Assembly (NCBI GenBank): GCA_964423505.1
Contig: CAYREX010000007.1
Coordinates: 60,828-124,827 of the forward strand
Direction: 5' to 3'
Source: CAYREX01 sp964423505
Lineage (GTDB): Bacteria > Fermentibacterota > Fermentibacteria > Fermentibacterales > JCC-6
Length of the DNA stretch: 64,000 nucleotides
The position numbers and the translations under genes are program-made. How positions within the stretch are numbered: the stretch's first letter is position 1; each line of letters starts with the position of its first letter. Shown piece after piece: positions 25,473 through 34,363 of the stretch. The notes under the pieces are model-generated. The model had not been told where the DNA came from, did not search any database, and saw nothing but the letters and a program-made list of their open reading frames with translations.

Positions 25473-25501
25473 ATTATGCACACGGCAGTGGGATTCTGCA
25501 A
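25473..25501 (-). promoter_or_regulatory. Predicted promoter of the ileS-lspA-arcC operon
   Basis: On the minus strand, TTGCAG (25501-25496) and CATAAT (25478-25473) are separated by 17 bp. The expected start lies about 50 bases before ATG 25414. The -35 match is weak and the -10 match is good. The divergent region 25415-25587 also holds a G9 run (25519-25527) and the ribosome-binding site of the plus-strand gene. Confidence 0.45.
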
Positions 25502-25587
25502 GTGAAGACGGCCTCCTCGGGGGGGGGATGCCCTTTACGCGGCGGCGGCCTCCGGCAATCGTATGTCGCAACGGGAGGTAACAGTCT

Positions 25588-27804
25588 ATGAGAGCGTTTT
25601 CGGCATCTTTCGCGCTGGTGCTGGCGGCCGCGCTCCCGGCCGCGGGCTCATGGGAGTCGACCGGCCCGGAGGGAGGGCCCATCGAGAGGGTTGTGGAGGA
25701 CCCGTCCACGGGCGACCTCTACGCCGCGACGTACGGCTCCCCCGTCACGGTCCTCCGGTCGGGGGACGGAGGCCTCGGCTGGACCAGGGTCGGCTCCTAC
25801 TCCGGGTACGCCTTCTCGCTCGCCGCCTGCCCGGACGGCAGGCTGGTGGCCGGGGGAAGCAGCTACGCGTACGTCTCCACCGACGGGGGCGCCACGTGGA
25901 CCTCGAGGAGCGTCTCCGGCGTCTACCTCTGGGACATGGAGGCGCATCCGACCGACCCCGACAGGCTGATCGCCGCCGGCTACAGCTGGACGGGCTCGCC
26001 GAACATGGTGTTCGCTCAGAGCGATGACGGCGGCATGTCCTGGACCACCCGGACCGTGGCCTCCGACACCTACGGCTACTGCATCGACTGGTGCAGGGCG
26101 GCAACGGACACCATCTTCATCGGCGGCTTCGTCCGCTCCTCCTACGACCCGGCGCTCTACCGCAGCACCGACGGCGGCTCCAGCTGGACGATGGTCTCGG
26201 AGCCCTCCTGGGGTAGCGACTACTACCTCTACGGGGTGGCAGTCCACCCGACAGACCCGGACGTGGTATGCGCCGGCACCTACTACCACCTCTTCCGCTC
26301 GGAGGACTGCGGGGAGTCCTGGACCCAGACCGCCTCGAAGTACTACAACTACGAGATGGCCTTCTCCCCGGCCGACCCCTCCAGGGTCTACTCCGGCGCC
26401 TACAACGACGTCTACTACAGCTCGACCGGCGGCGCCGGCTGGTCCTCCTCGGCCACCGGGCCGGAGGGCCGGATGGAGAGCGTGGCCCCCTCCCTCGGCG
26501 AGCCGCTCAGCGCCTACGCGGCCGGCGACGGCGGCTTCTACAGGACCGTGGACGGCGGCGTCACCTGGACGCCCCACACCGAGGGCATGGCCATCGGCAC
26601 CGTCCTTGGAATGCAGGCGGCCCCGTCGGACCGTGACGTTGTCTACCTCTCGATGGAGAACATGGGGCTGTACAGGACGGAGGACCACGGCTCCACCTGG
26701 CTGCCGCTGGACCAGCCGCTCTCCTGCGGCGACGTCTGCGGCTTCACGGTGAGCCCGTCGGACCCGGACGTGGTCTGCGCCCTCGAGGGCTACGGTTGAG
26801 GCGACGCGGAGCTCTTCGTGAGCACGGACGGAGGTTCCGTCTGGACAGAGATCGACAGCTACTTCACCGACGGCGGCGACATAGCGGGACATCCCTCGGA
26901 CCCGGACACCTGGTGGACCGGCGGCAGGAAGAGCATCTCCGGCTTCTACGGCATCTCGGTCTCCAGGACCACCGACGGCGGGAGCAGCTGGGAGAGGTAC
27001 GACATCGGCACGGCGTACGGCATGCTGTACGCTCTCGCGGTCAACCCCCTGGACGGCGACGTGGTGTACGCCGCCGGCTACCAGGACGGCGACCCGGCCG
27101 TCTTCAGGACACCCGACGGCGGCGGCACGTGGCGGCTGGCCGGCATGGCCGGCCTCTCCGGCTACGTCTACGCGCTGGAGGTCTGTCCGGCCGACACCGG
27201 AAGGCTGGTCGCCGGCACCTCCAGCGGCATCTACACCTCCGACGACTCCGGGGAGAGCTGGACGCAGGCTTCCGGCTCGCCCGGCAGGACGGAGGCGCTG
27301 GCCGTCGACCCGGACGACGGCATGACTCTCTACGCAGGCGTCTACTCCGGCGGGGTCTACATGAGCCAGGACGGCGGCTCAAGCTGGACCGACATGGGCG
27401 GCGGATTCCCCGAGGCCGGGGTGGCGGCCATGGTAATGGACGGCTCCCGCTGGCTCCTGGCCGGAACATCCGGGGAGGCGGTCTGGAGGAGGCAGCTCAC
27501 CGTCGGCAACGCCCCCGGCTCGGCCGCCCCGGCCGCCCTCCGGGGGATGAGCCTCTCTCCGAACCCCGCCTCCGGGACGGTGCTTGTCAGCTTCGAGGCG
27601 GCATCGGCATGCGAGGCGGAGCTCCGCCTGTACGACCTCACCGGAAGGATGGTCGGATCGACCTCGCACCCGGTCGGCGCAGGGGATGTCACCCTCACCC
27701 TGAGCCCGGGGGCGGGGGAGGCGGGACTCCCTGCAGGGGTCTACGCCGTGGTGGTCGAGATGCCGGGGGAGGTGCTCCGGGGCAGGCTGGTGCTGACGAG
27801 GTAA
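25588..27804 (+). pseudogene. Secreted Asp-box repeat protein with Por sorting domain, interrupted by in-frame TGA
   Basis: One reading frame of 739 codons is broken only by TGA at 26797-26799 (codon 404). Both halves have the same fold: repeated Asp-box motifs (STDGGSSWT, SEDCGESWT, TTDGGSSWE) typical of BNR/sortilin-like beta-propellers. A signal peptide covers residues 1-20. The C-terminus has MSLSPNPASGTVLVSF and ends GRLVLTR, a Por/type A sorting domain used by type IX-like secretion. The start ATG 25588 has GGGAGG 9 nt upstream. TGA is a normal stop elsewhere in the window. It may be a recent nonsense mutation, a sequencing error or, less likely, recoding. Confidence 0.8.
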
Positions 27805-27823
27805 CCGGGGCCCCGAAAAGGGA

Positions 27824-27850
27824 GCGGGGGACGGCGCCGCCGTCCCCCGC
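27824..27850. terminator. Strong hairpin between convergent genes
   Basis: A perfect 12-bp stem (GCGGGGGACGGC with its complement) and a 3-nt loop lie between the end of the Asp-box gene and the end of the DUF5684-like gene. It could stop transcription from both sides. There is no T run. Confidence 0.7.
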
Positions 27851-27868
27851 GTTCCGCTCGCCGGGCCG

Positions 27869-28315
27869 TCAGCCCTGGTACTCGGCGTCGCCGAAGGCGA
27901 GTATCGGGTAGAAGATGATGGGCAGGAATATCATCCCCACCGCGAAGCCGGAGCTCTGGCCGAACCTCTCGGCAACGGCCAGGGTGACCATGATGCCTAT
28001 GATGATGTTCACGAAGGGTATGAGCATCAGCAGTATCCACCACTCCGGCTTGCCGGCTATCCTCAGCATCACGACGATGTTGTAGATGGGTACTATGGCT
28101 GCCCAGCCCGGCTCTCCCGCCTTCTCGAATATCTTCCAGCCGACGATGACCATGAATACCGCCACCGCAAGCCAGAGTATCACCAGCCCGGCGCCCATGC
28201 CGGCCAGCATGCCCGCCTCCCGGGCGCCTATCCTGGCCCTGTACTGCGCCGCGGCGAGCCCCGTCACGGTGAGCAGCACCAGCACCAGCATCGCGAGACC
28301 TGCGAGCTTCCTCAT
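27869..28315 (-). CDS. DUF5684-family membrane protein
   Basis: This 148-residue protein has an N-terminal signal-like helix and three further hydrophobic segments. The body matches DUF5684: WKIFEKAGEPGWAAIVPIYN, then GKPEWWILLMLIPFVN and a closing FYPILAFGDAEYQG. The family has no known reaction. It overlaps its upstream paralogue by ATGA, and the two are clearly a tandem duplication. They may form a hetero-oligomer in the inner membrane; that is inference. Confidence 0.85.
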   Translation of the reverse strand: MRKLAGLAMLVLVLLTVTGLAAAQYRARIGAREAGMLAGMGAGLVILWLAVAVFMVIVGWKIFEKAGEPGWAAIVPIYNIVVMLRIAGKPEWWILLMLIPFVNIIIGIMVTLAVAERFGQSSGFAVGMIFLPIIFYPILAFGDAEYQG

Positions 28316-28908
28316 CTTTCCCCTCTCGTTCGTTCTTCCCTCTTCCCGTTGCTGCTCTGCGCCCGGGGTCCGGCTCCATGACCGGCCCCGGTGGTCCTTC
28401 CATCAATCCCGCCGCCCTCCGGCCCGATGTACTCCCCCCTGCCGAAGGCGAGTATGGGATAGAAGACGAAGGGCATGAGGACGAGACCCACTGCGAAGAC
28501 CTCCTCCCTGCCGAAGACCCTTGCCAGGTCGATGCTGAGCAGTATCGCGACGCCCAGGTTGACCATCGGCACCAGCATCAGGATGACCCACCACTCCGGC
28601 CGGCCGGCGACGCGGAGGAGGACCACCATGTTGTATATGGGCACGAGGGCGGCCCAGCCGGGCTGACCGGCCCTCTCGAATAGCCGCCACATCGAGACCA
28701 CCATGACCACCGCCGCGGCCAGGAGGACAAGCCCGAAGATGCCGAAGACCACGGCGAAGACGGCCAGGACCTCCTCCGGCACATCGTCGCCGTAATAGGT
28801 GAGGCTCCCGGTCTTCACCCGGACCCGGGCCCCCTCGGCGGCCGGGGCCAGGAGAGGCAGGAGGACCAGCAGGAGCGCGGCGCATGTTGCCCGTCGCGGC
28901 CGACTCAT
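28312..28908 (-). CDS. DUF5684-family membrane protein, tandem paralogue
   Basis: This 198-residue protein has the same core as the downstream gene: LFERAGQPGWAALVPIYN, GRPEWWVILMLVPMVN and FYPILAFGRGEYIG. It adds a cleavable-looking signal peptide (residues 1-26), a short extracytoplasmic segment with TGSLTYYG, and a charged Gly/Arg-rich tail of about 40 residues that the paralogue lacks. It starts just inside the stop of the STAND ATPase gene. Function unknown. Confidence 0.83.
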   Translation of the reverse strand: MSRPRRATCAALLLVLLPLLAPAAEGARVRVKTGSLTYYGDDVPEEVLAVFAVVFGIFGLVLLAAAVVMVVSMWRLFERAGQPGWAALVPIYNMVVLLRVAGRPEWWVILMLVPMVNLGVAILLSIDLARVFGREEVFAVGLVLMPFVFYPILAFGRGEYIGPEGGGIDGRTTGAGHGAGPRAQSSNGKREERTRGER

Positions 28909-31811
28909 GGTCCCTCCTCCCCTCGCCAGTTTCCCGGAGGAGTATAACAGCCTTCGGGCTCCGGTCTAGCCTCCCCCTCCTCCTCCGCCCGCATCTCCCG
29001 CCGGAGCCTGCGGAGCAGCGGGGAGGCCGCCGCCCCCGGGAGGTCCAGCTCCCGGAGGGCAGACTCCCGGGAGCCCGGGTCGCTGGTGGCGGTCCAGTGC
29101 AGCCAGAGGGCCTCCACCAGCGCCTCCCCCTCCAGCTCGGTCTCCTCCAGGAGCTCACCCATGGACTCGACGGCGCCCCGGTCCCCGGAGACGACCCGTG
29201 CGAAATGGAGGTGGACCAGCGCCCTTGACAGGTGCTCCTCGCGGCCCCTCCTGCCGGTCAGGGCCTCCACCGCCTCCCGCAGGAGCGGCTCCGCCTCCCC
29301 CGGCCTGCCGGCGTGCACCAGCAGCCTGCCCTGGAGCTCCAGCTGCGTGGACAGCAGGTGCCCGTCGCCGTTGCTGCGGGAGATTGCCAGCGCCTCCGAT
29401 GAGGCCTCGAGGGCCTGCTCCAACCGGTCGAGGTCGAGCAGCACCCTGGCCATGGAGGAGAGCCCGGCGGAGAGGTTCCTCGTGTCCCCGATGCCTCGGG
29501 CCAGCTCCACCTGCGTCCCGAAGCAGTCCAGGGCCGCCTCCCGGGCCCGGCGCAGAACCAGCACGTGCCCCATCCTGGCGTAGCCGGACATGACCCCCTC
29601 CCGGAAGCCGATTGCCGACGCCCTGTCCACCAGCCTCGTCGAGCACTTCAGGGCGGTCTCGTGGTCGCGCATGCCTATGGCCGCGCCGGCCATGTTCCCC
29701 AGGGCCGCGCAGGAGGCCTTCACGTTGCCGCTTTTCTCCGCAAGCTCGGCGCATCGGCTGAAGCACTCGGTGGCGCTCTCGTACTCGCCCATCCTCAGAT
29801 GGACTATGCCCGCCTTGCTGGTGGCGGTGCTGAGGGCGGCCCAGCTGCCGGTCCGCTCCGCCTCCCTCACCAGCTCGTCGTGCACCGAGAGCGCCTCGTC
29901 GTAGAGGCCGTCGCATATGTGCATGCGCATCCTGGAGTCCAGCGCCTTGATTCGCATCCTGGCGTCGTCGGTCTCCGAGGCAAGCTCCTCCTGCTCCGCT
30001 ACGCACTCCCTCATCCGCCCGGTGTCGCCTGCGTTCCTGTAGGCTATGGCGGCCCAGTAGAGCGACCGGGAGAGCTCCGTCGAGTCGCCGGACCTCCTGG
30101 CCAGGGCCAGCGAGCGCTCCACCGCCTCCATCGCCTCCCGGCCCCTGCCCGCGGTGCGGAGGACCACGGCCAGGTGCCTTGCCGCCGCAGCGCTCCCGGT
30201 GTCGTCGCCCGCCTCCAGGAAGATGCCGAGCGCCCTGCGGAGCAGCTCCTCGGCCCTCTCCAGCCCGCCGGCGGAGCAGAGCATCGAGGCCAGCGAGGTC
30301 GCCGCCCGGGCGTAGACCGCGCCTGGTCGGCGGTCACGGTCGAGCCGGGCGACCGTGCCGCCGAGCACCTCCATGCCGCCCTTCAGGTCGCCTACGTCCC
30401 GGAGCAGCTCCGCCAGCTCCAGCTCCACCTCCGCCCTGTCGGTGTCGTGTAGGAGCGGCACGACCCGCCTGTACGCCGCCTCCGCGGCCTCGTTCTCGTA
30501 GACTCCGGCCAGCGCCGAGGCCGCCCTCCTCAGGTAGTCGGCCGCCCTTCCCCAGCTGCCTGCCAGCTGCAGGTGGTCGCCGATCGAGAGCAGGCGCCAG
30601 GGGGAGGGGGCCGCTCCGTCCAGCCGCATGGCGAGAGAGCTCGCCGCCCGCAGATGCAGGATGGCCAGCCTCTCCGGCTCAACGGACTCCAGGAAGTGGG
30701 AGCGCAGCGTCTCGTGGGAGAAGCGGACGCTCCTTCCCCGCACGTCGAGCAGCTCCATCGAAGAGGCGCTATCCAGGGCCCCCGCGAAGACCTCGTCGTC
30801 CATGCCGGAGACCTGCAGCAGCAGCTCGCGCTCCAGGCCGTCGCCCAGCACCGCAGCAGCCTGCAGCAGCCCCGCCACCTGGGTACCGGCCAGGTAGGCG
30901 CGGGCCAGCACCATCCGGCGGACGCAGCCGGGTACCTCCTCCTCCGGGACGGTGAGCTGGAGCCCTTCTCCGCTAACGGCGGCCATGCCGCTCTCCAGCA
31001 GGTAGCCCAGGGCCTGCCCGACCGGGAGGGGGACGCCCATGGTCCTCTTCCAGAGCAGCTCGAGGAGGGCTTCGCCCGGCGGGGAGCCGGCAACCGCTCG
31101 GACCAGCTCTCCCAGCCCGGACCTGGGTATGCCCTCCAGGGTCAGCTCCATCCTCCGCATGCCGTCGGGGGCCGAGGCGAGGGCGCGACCGACCGCCTCC
31201 CCCCCCCGGGAGGTGACCACGAACAGGACCCCGCTCTCGCCGCATCCGGCGAGCAGCCTGCGGAGGAGGCGCCACTGCTCGCCGTCGAGCCGCTCGGCGT
31301 TCTCCACGACGAGGACGACCCTGTCCAGGGCCGACATCGCCGAGAGCAGCGAGCACCAGGCGGAGAGCACCGCCTCCCTGAGGGCCGGCGGCTCCATGAG
31401 GGAGGGCCTGGAGCCGGGCCTGGGCGGGAGCCCGCATGCCAGCTCCAGGAAGGGGGAGGCCTCGAACAGCTCCTCGCGGAGATGGGTTAGCCTGTCCGGC
31501 ACGAGCTGCAGCCTGAGGGAGAGTGAGTCCAGGAAGCGGTAGACTGCCCTGCGCGCCGCGGAGGCCTCCATCCACGGGCGGGCGCCGCACCACCGGGCCA
31601 GGAGCCTCCCGAAGGGGTCCGCCCCCTCACCGACTCCGGCCTCGACGGTCATCCAGACCGGCTCCGGGAGCGCCGACTCCAGCTCCCTCACTAGCCTGGT
31701 CTTGCCTACGCCGGCGGCTCCACTGACGACCAGGAGACCGGGGGCGCCGTCATCCAGAAGCCGGGAGAGGAAGCCGGCGGAGGCCCGGAGCTCCCCCCGC
31801 CTGCCGACCAT
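28905..31811 (-). CDS. STAND-type AAA ATPase with TPR repeats
   Basis: The 968-residue protein opens with VGRRGEL and Walker A SGAAGVGKTRL (near residue 32). A Walker B-like VVLVVENAERLD has Glu-Asn in place of two Asp, and a winged-helix-like region follows. From about residue 400 to 900 it is helical repeats of TPR type (for example RAADYLRRAASALAG and AARHLAVVLRTAGRGREAME). This is the layout of signal-transducing STAND ATPases such as MalT-like regulators, but no DNA-binding, kinase or cyclase domain is attached. Start ATG 31811 is preferred; GTG 31856 or a longer frame to 31901 are possible. Confidence 0.8.
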   Translation of the reverse strand: MVGRRGELRASAGFLSRLLDDGAPGLLVVSGAAGVGKTRLVRELESALPEPVWMTVEAGVGEGADPFGRLLARWCGARPWMEASAARRAVYRFLDSLSLRLQLVPDRLTHLREELFEASPFLELACGLPPRPGSRPSLMEPPALREAVLSAWCSLLSAMSALDRVVLVVENAERLDGEQWRLLRRLLAGCGESGVLFVVTSRGGEAVGRALASAPDGMRRMELTLEGIPRSGLGELVRAVAGSPPGEALLELLWKRTMGVPLPVGQALGYLLESGMAAVSGEGLQLTVPEEEVPGCVRRMVLARAYLAGTQVAGLLQAAAVLGDGLERELLLQVSGMDDEVFAGALDSASSMELLDVRGRSVRFSHETLRSHFLESVEPERLAILHLRAASSLAMRLDGAAPSPWRLLSIGDHLQLAGSWGRAADYLRRAASALAGVYENEAAEAAYRRVVPLLHDTDRAEVELELAELLRDVGDLKGGMEVLGGTVARLDRDRRPGAVYARAATSLASMLCSAGGLERAEELLRRALGIFLEAGDDTGSAAAARHLAVVLRTAGRGREAMEAVERSLALARRSGDSTELSRSLYWAAIAYRNAGDTGRMRECVAEQEELASETDDARMRIKALDSRMRMHICDGLYDEALSVHDELVREAERTGSWAALSTATSKAGIVHLRMGEYESATECFSRCAELAEKSGNVKASCAALGNMAGAAIGMRDHETALKCSTRLVDRASAIGFREGVMSGYARMGHVLVLRRAREAALDCFGTQVELARGIGDTRNLSAGLSSMARVLLDLDRLEQALEASSEALAISRSNGDGHLLSTQLELQGRLLVHAGRPGEAEPLLREAVEALTGRRGREEHLSRALVHLHFARVVSGDRGAVESMGELLEETELEGEALVEALWLHWTATSDPGSRESALRELDLPGAAASPLLRRLRREMRAEEEGEARPEPEGCYTPPGNWRGEEGP

Positions 31812-31848
31812 CGCTGCCCCCGCCGGGGAGGCCCTCCCCTCCGGCGGA

Positions 31849-32121
31849 TCAGCCACGGTGTCCCGGGAGCCAGCCCGGCAGCGCCGCCGGGTCTTCCACA
31901 CGAAGGCGCTTGCGCCTGGAAGTCGCCCCGGAGACTATGGTCACGGAGGAGCGGGGGACACCGGTCTCGTCGGCCACGAAGCGGACCAGCTCCCGGTTCG
32001 CCCTCCCCCCCGCCGGAGGGGAGGAGAGGCCTATACGGACCGTGCCGTCGGCCATCAGGCCTATGAACCCGACCCGCTTGGACCTGGTAACCACCTTGAC
32101 GTCGAAGACCAGTGAAGCCAG
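31849..32121 (-). CDS. DUF167 (YggU) family protein, probable CTG start
   Basis: The YggU/DUF167 family is a small conserved protein of unknown role. The core is clear: TVRIGLSSPPAGGRANRELV, then VTIVSGATSRRKRLRV. The first ATG/GTG in frame is GTG 32094, which would remove the first beta-strand. Extending to CTG 32121 adds LASLVFDVK, which aligns with the family's N-terminal strand, and a GGAG sits 6 nt upstream. CTG is therefore chosen, giving 90 residues. It lies 10 bp after the UPF0434-like gene stop. Confidence 0.8.
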   Translation of the reverse strand: MASLVFDVKVVTRSKRVGFIGLMADGTVRIGLSSPPAGGRANRELVRFVADETGVPRSSVTIVSGATSRRKRLRVEDPAALPGWLPGHRG

Positions 32122-32131
32122 GCTGCGCTCC

Positions 32132-32308
32132 TCAGTCCTCCCCGAGCGGTCTCGCCTCCTCGATGAGCATCACGGGAATGCCGTCCCTGACCTCGTAGAC
32201 CAGGGAGCAGGAATGGCAGACGAGCACCTCCTCGGGCTCCGTCCTGTGCTCCAGCCCGCCCTTGCACCTGGGGCAGGCGAGTATCTCCAGGAGCCTCTTG
32301 TCGATCAT
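32132..32308 (-). CDS. UPF0434/Trm112-like zinc-ribbon protein, 58 residues
   Basis: This small gene starts at ATG 32308 (MIDKRLLEILACPRCKG) and ends at TGA 32132. The pairs CPRC (Cys12, Cys15) and CHSC (Cys31, Cys34) form a zinc ribbon. The ending RDGIPVMLIEEAR is characteristic of the UPF0434/YcaR family, which is related to Trm112, a partner that activates methyltransferases. Its own partner is not evident here. It lies between the M29 aminopeptidase and the DUF167 gene, with close spacing that suggests one operon. Confidence 0.9.
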   Translation of the reverse strand: MIDKRLLEILACPRCKGGLEHRTEPEEVLVCHSCSLVYEVRDGIPVMLIEEARPLGED

Positions 32309-32326
32309 CGGGACCTCCGCCTCCGG

Positions 32327-33565
32327 TCAGACAACGAACTCGCCCCTGTTGATTATCCGGGTCTCGGTACCGTCCCCCTTCACCCCGAAGACGGAGACCT
32401 CATCCGAGCCTATCATGAAGTCGGTATGGACCAGCGAGGAGTTGCACCGGGCCTCCTCGAGCTCCCCGTCGGTCATCTCCGTGCCGCCCTCTATGCAGTC
32501 GGCGTACCCGTTGCCAAGGGCGATGTGGCAGCTGGCGTTCTCGTCGAAGAGGATGTTCCGGAAGACCAGCCCGCTCCTGTAGATGGGGGAGTCGACCCCT
32601 ACCAGGGCGACCTCGCCCAGCGCCCGGGCACCCTCGTCGATGTCCAGGTAGCGCTCCAGGACCGACTCGTTGGTGTCGGCCCCGAACCGGGTGACCCGCC
32701 CCTCCTCGAAGGTGAAGCGGGCGCCCTCGACCAGCGAGCCCATGACCTCCACCGGCCTGGTGCAGCGGACGGTGCCCCGGGTCCTGGTCCGGTCGGGGGT
32801 GCTGAAGACCTCCTCGGTGGGGATGTTCGGGAAGAACCTCCTGCCGGCGGCGCTCACGCATGTCCCTCCGGCGAAGACCCGGTCCGGGGCCATCCCGACG
32901 TAGAGGTCGGTATCCGGCCCCCTGAAGCGGAAGCCGGCGAAGCCGGCCTCGTTGAGGAACGCGGCCCTCCGCTTCAGCTCACGGTCGTGGTCGAGCCAGG
33001 CCTGCGCCGGGTCCTCGCGGTCCAGCCTGAGGATGGGGGTGAGCACCTCCCATATCCTCTCCTCCCAGTCCTCCGCGCTGCCCAGGACACCGGTCGCCCA
33101 GCCCTCGGTGGGGAAGAGGCATACGTTCCACTCTATCCTGTTGGCGGATACGCCTTTCAGGAAGTCACGGGAGGCCATGGAGGCGGCCTTCTTGACCCGG
33201 CCGAGCCTGCCGGGGTCAACGCCCTCCATCCTGTCCGGGTCCTCCGGCCCCCGAAGGGAGATGCTGCACCAGCCGCTCTCGAGGATGTCGTCGTAGGTCG
33301 TCTTCACGTGGGATGGGACGAAGTCGAGGTACCCCGGGTCCCTCGTCTCGTCCAGCCTGATGCGGTCGAGCAGCCGGTCGCCGTAGCGGACCAGCACGTA
33401 ACACGCCCCCTCGCGGTAGGCGGCCCTGACGAGCTCGGCGGTGAACTCCCTCTGGACGCTCTCCGTCCTGATGAGCAGCGGCTGGCCCTCGCGTACGTTC
33501 ACCCCGGCCCTCACTATGGTCGCGGCGTATCTCTCCAACAGCCTCTGTCTGTATGCCTCGTCCAT
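32327..33565 (-). CDS. M29-family aminopeptidase
   Basis: This 412-residue cytoplasmic metallopeptidase resembles AmpS/PepS/aminopeptidase T. Conserved parts include VNVREGQPLLIR near the N-terminus, NIPTEEVFSTPDR, EEGRVTRFGAD, and the metal-site cluster GEVALVGVDSPIY, LFDENASCHIALGNGY and HTDFMIGS. Glu, His and Asp ligands of the M29 dinuclear site appear in place. It would remove N-terminal amino acids from peptides. Confidence 0.93.
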   Translation of the reverse strand: MDEAYRQRLLERYAATIVRAGVNVREGQPLLIRTESVQREFTAELVRAAYREGACYVLVRYGDRLLDRIRLDETRDPGYLDFVPSHVKTTYDDILESGWCSISLRGPEDPDRMEGVDPGRLGRVKKAASMASRDFLKGVSANRIEWNVCLFPTEGWATGVLGSAEDWEERIWEVLTPILRLDREDPAQAWLDHDRELKRRAAFLNEAGFAGFRFRGPDTDLYVGMAPDRVFAGGTCVSAAGRRFFPNIPTEEVFSTPDRTRTRGTVRCTRPVEVMGSLVEGARFTFEEGRVTRFGADTNESVLERYLDIDEGARALGEVALVGVDSPIYRSGLVFRNILFDENASCHIALGNGYADCIEGGTEMTDGELEEARCNSSLVHTDFMIGSDEVSVFGVKGDGTETRIINRGEFVV

Positions 33566-33600
33566 CCGGATGCCTCCAATCGGTGTCGGCGGCGGGTGCG

Positions 33601-34323
33601 TCAGATCATGCCCAGGAAGTCTATCCCCAGCGCCCTGTAGCTCTCGCCGCCCGTCTCCAGGAGGTCGATGAACTGCAGCGATACCCTCACCTGTCCGAAG
33701 CTCTGCCAGAAGACCTCGGCGCTGAGGAAGCCTCCCTCCTCGTCGAATCGGACCTCCCTGGCGCCGTCGGTGGCGAAGTCGTACTCCAGGGCCAGCCCGA
33801 ACCCGCCGGGCAGGGACTTGTCGACGCCGGTCCAGAGCCCCGCGTGCACGGGGTCCTGCAGGTCGGCGCTTATGCCGGCGTGCAGGGCCATGTCCCCGCC
33901 TATGGTGCTGAAGTTCTTGCTGAGCGCGACGTAGAGGTCCCTCTCCGGCCTGAGGTAGGCGGCGCCGCTCCTGGACGGCTCCGGCTGGTTGTCGAAGCCG
34001 AGGGCGATGCCGGGGACCACCTCGGTCTCGTCGATGACCCGGAAGCGGAGCCTGGCGTAGACGTGGTCCCAGAACTCCGCGTCGCTGTAGCCGGTGATGT
34101 TCCTGCCGCCGAACGAGAGACCTATCATGAACCTGTCCAGGACGCCGGCGGTGAGCGAGAAGGCCAGACCCTCCGAGGGGTAGGTGGAGAGGGAGACGTT
34201 GTAGGTCCGCCTGGCCAGGACCCCCGCGGTCGGCTCACGGATGACCCGGAGGAGCTCCGCGCCCCTGCATGGCGCGCAGAGCAGCGCGAGAAGCACCGCC
34301 GCACGAAGAATACCCGCCCTCAT
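33601..34323 (-). CDS. Probable outer-membrane beta-barrel protein (YjbH-like)
   Basis: This 240-residue protein has a signal peptide (residues 1-20, ending near CRGAE) and then alternating amphipathic strands typical of a barrel. Segments such as YNVSLSTYPSEGLAFSLTAG, RFMIGLSFGG and LWTGVDKSLPGGFGLALEYD recall YjbH-type or short porin-like barrels. The C-terminus does not end in the classical aromatic residue. Start ATG 34323 places the signal peptide at the N-terminus; the longer frame to 34371 overlaps dnaE. Function unknown. Confidence 0.68.
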   Translation of the reverse strand: MRAGILRAAVLLALLCAPCRGAELLRVIREPTAGVLARRTYNVSLSTYPSEGLAFSLTAGVLDRFMIGLSFGGRNITGYSDAEFWDHVYARLRFRVIDETEVVPGIALGFDNQPEPSRSGAAYLRPERDLYVALSKNFSTIGGDMALHAGISADLQDPVHAGLWTGVDKSLPGGFGLALEYDFATDGAREVRFDEEGGFLSAEVFWQSFGQVRVSLQFIDLLETGGESYRALGIDFLGMI

Positions 34324-34363
34324 CGCCTGCCTCCGTTCCCTCCCCCGTCGGACCGGGGCCGGA

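Noticed and set aside
25519..25527. G9 run upstream of the Asp-box gene as a phase switch
   Set aside because: No convincing promoter hexamers flank it, unlike the run before tRNA-Val.
26797..26799. Genome-wide reassignment of UGA
   Set aside because: Many intact core genes in the window (for example mrdA, recN, nadK) end in TGA with normal overlaps.
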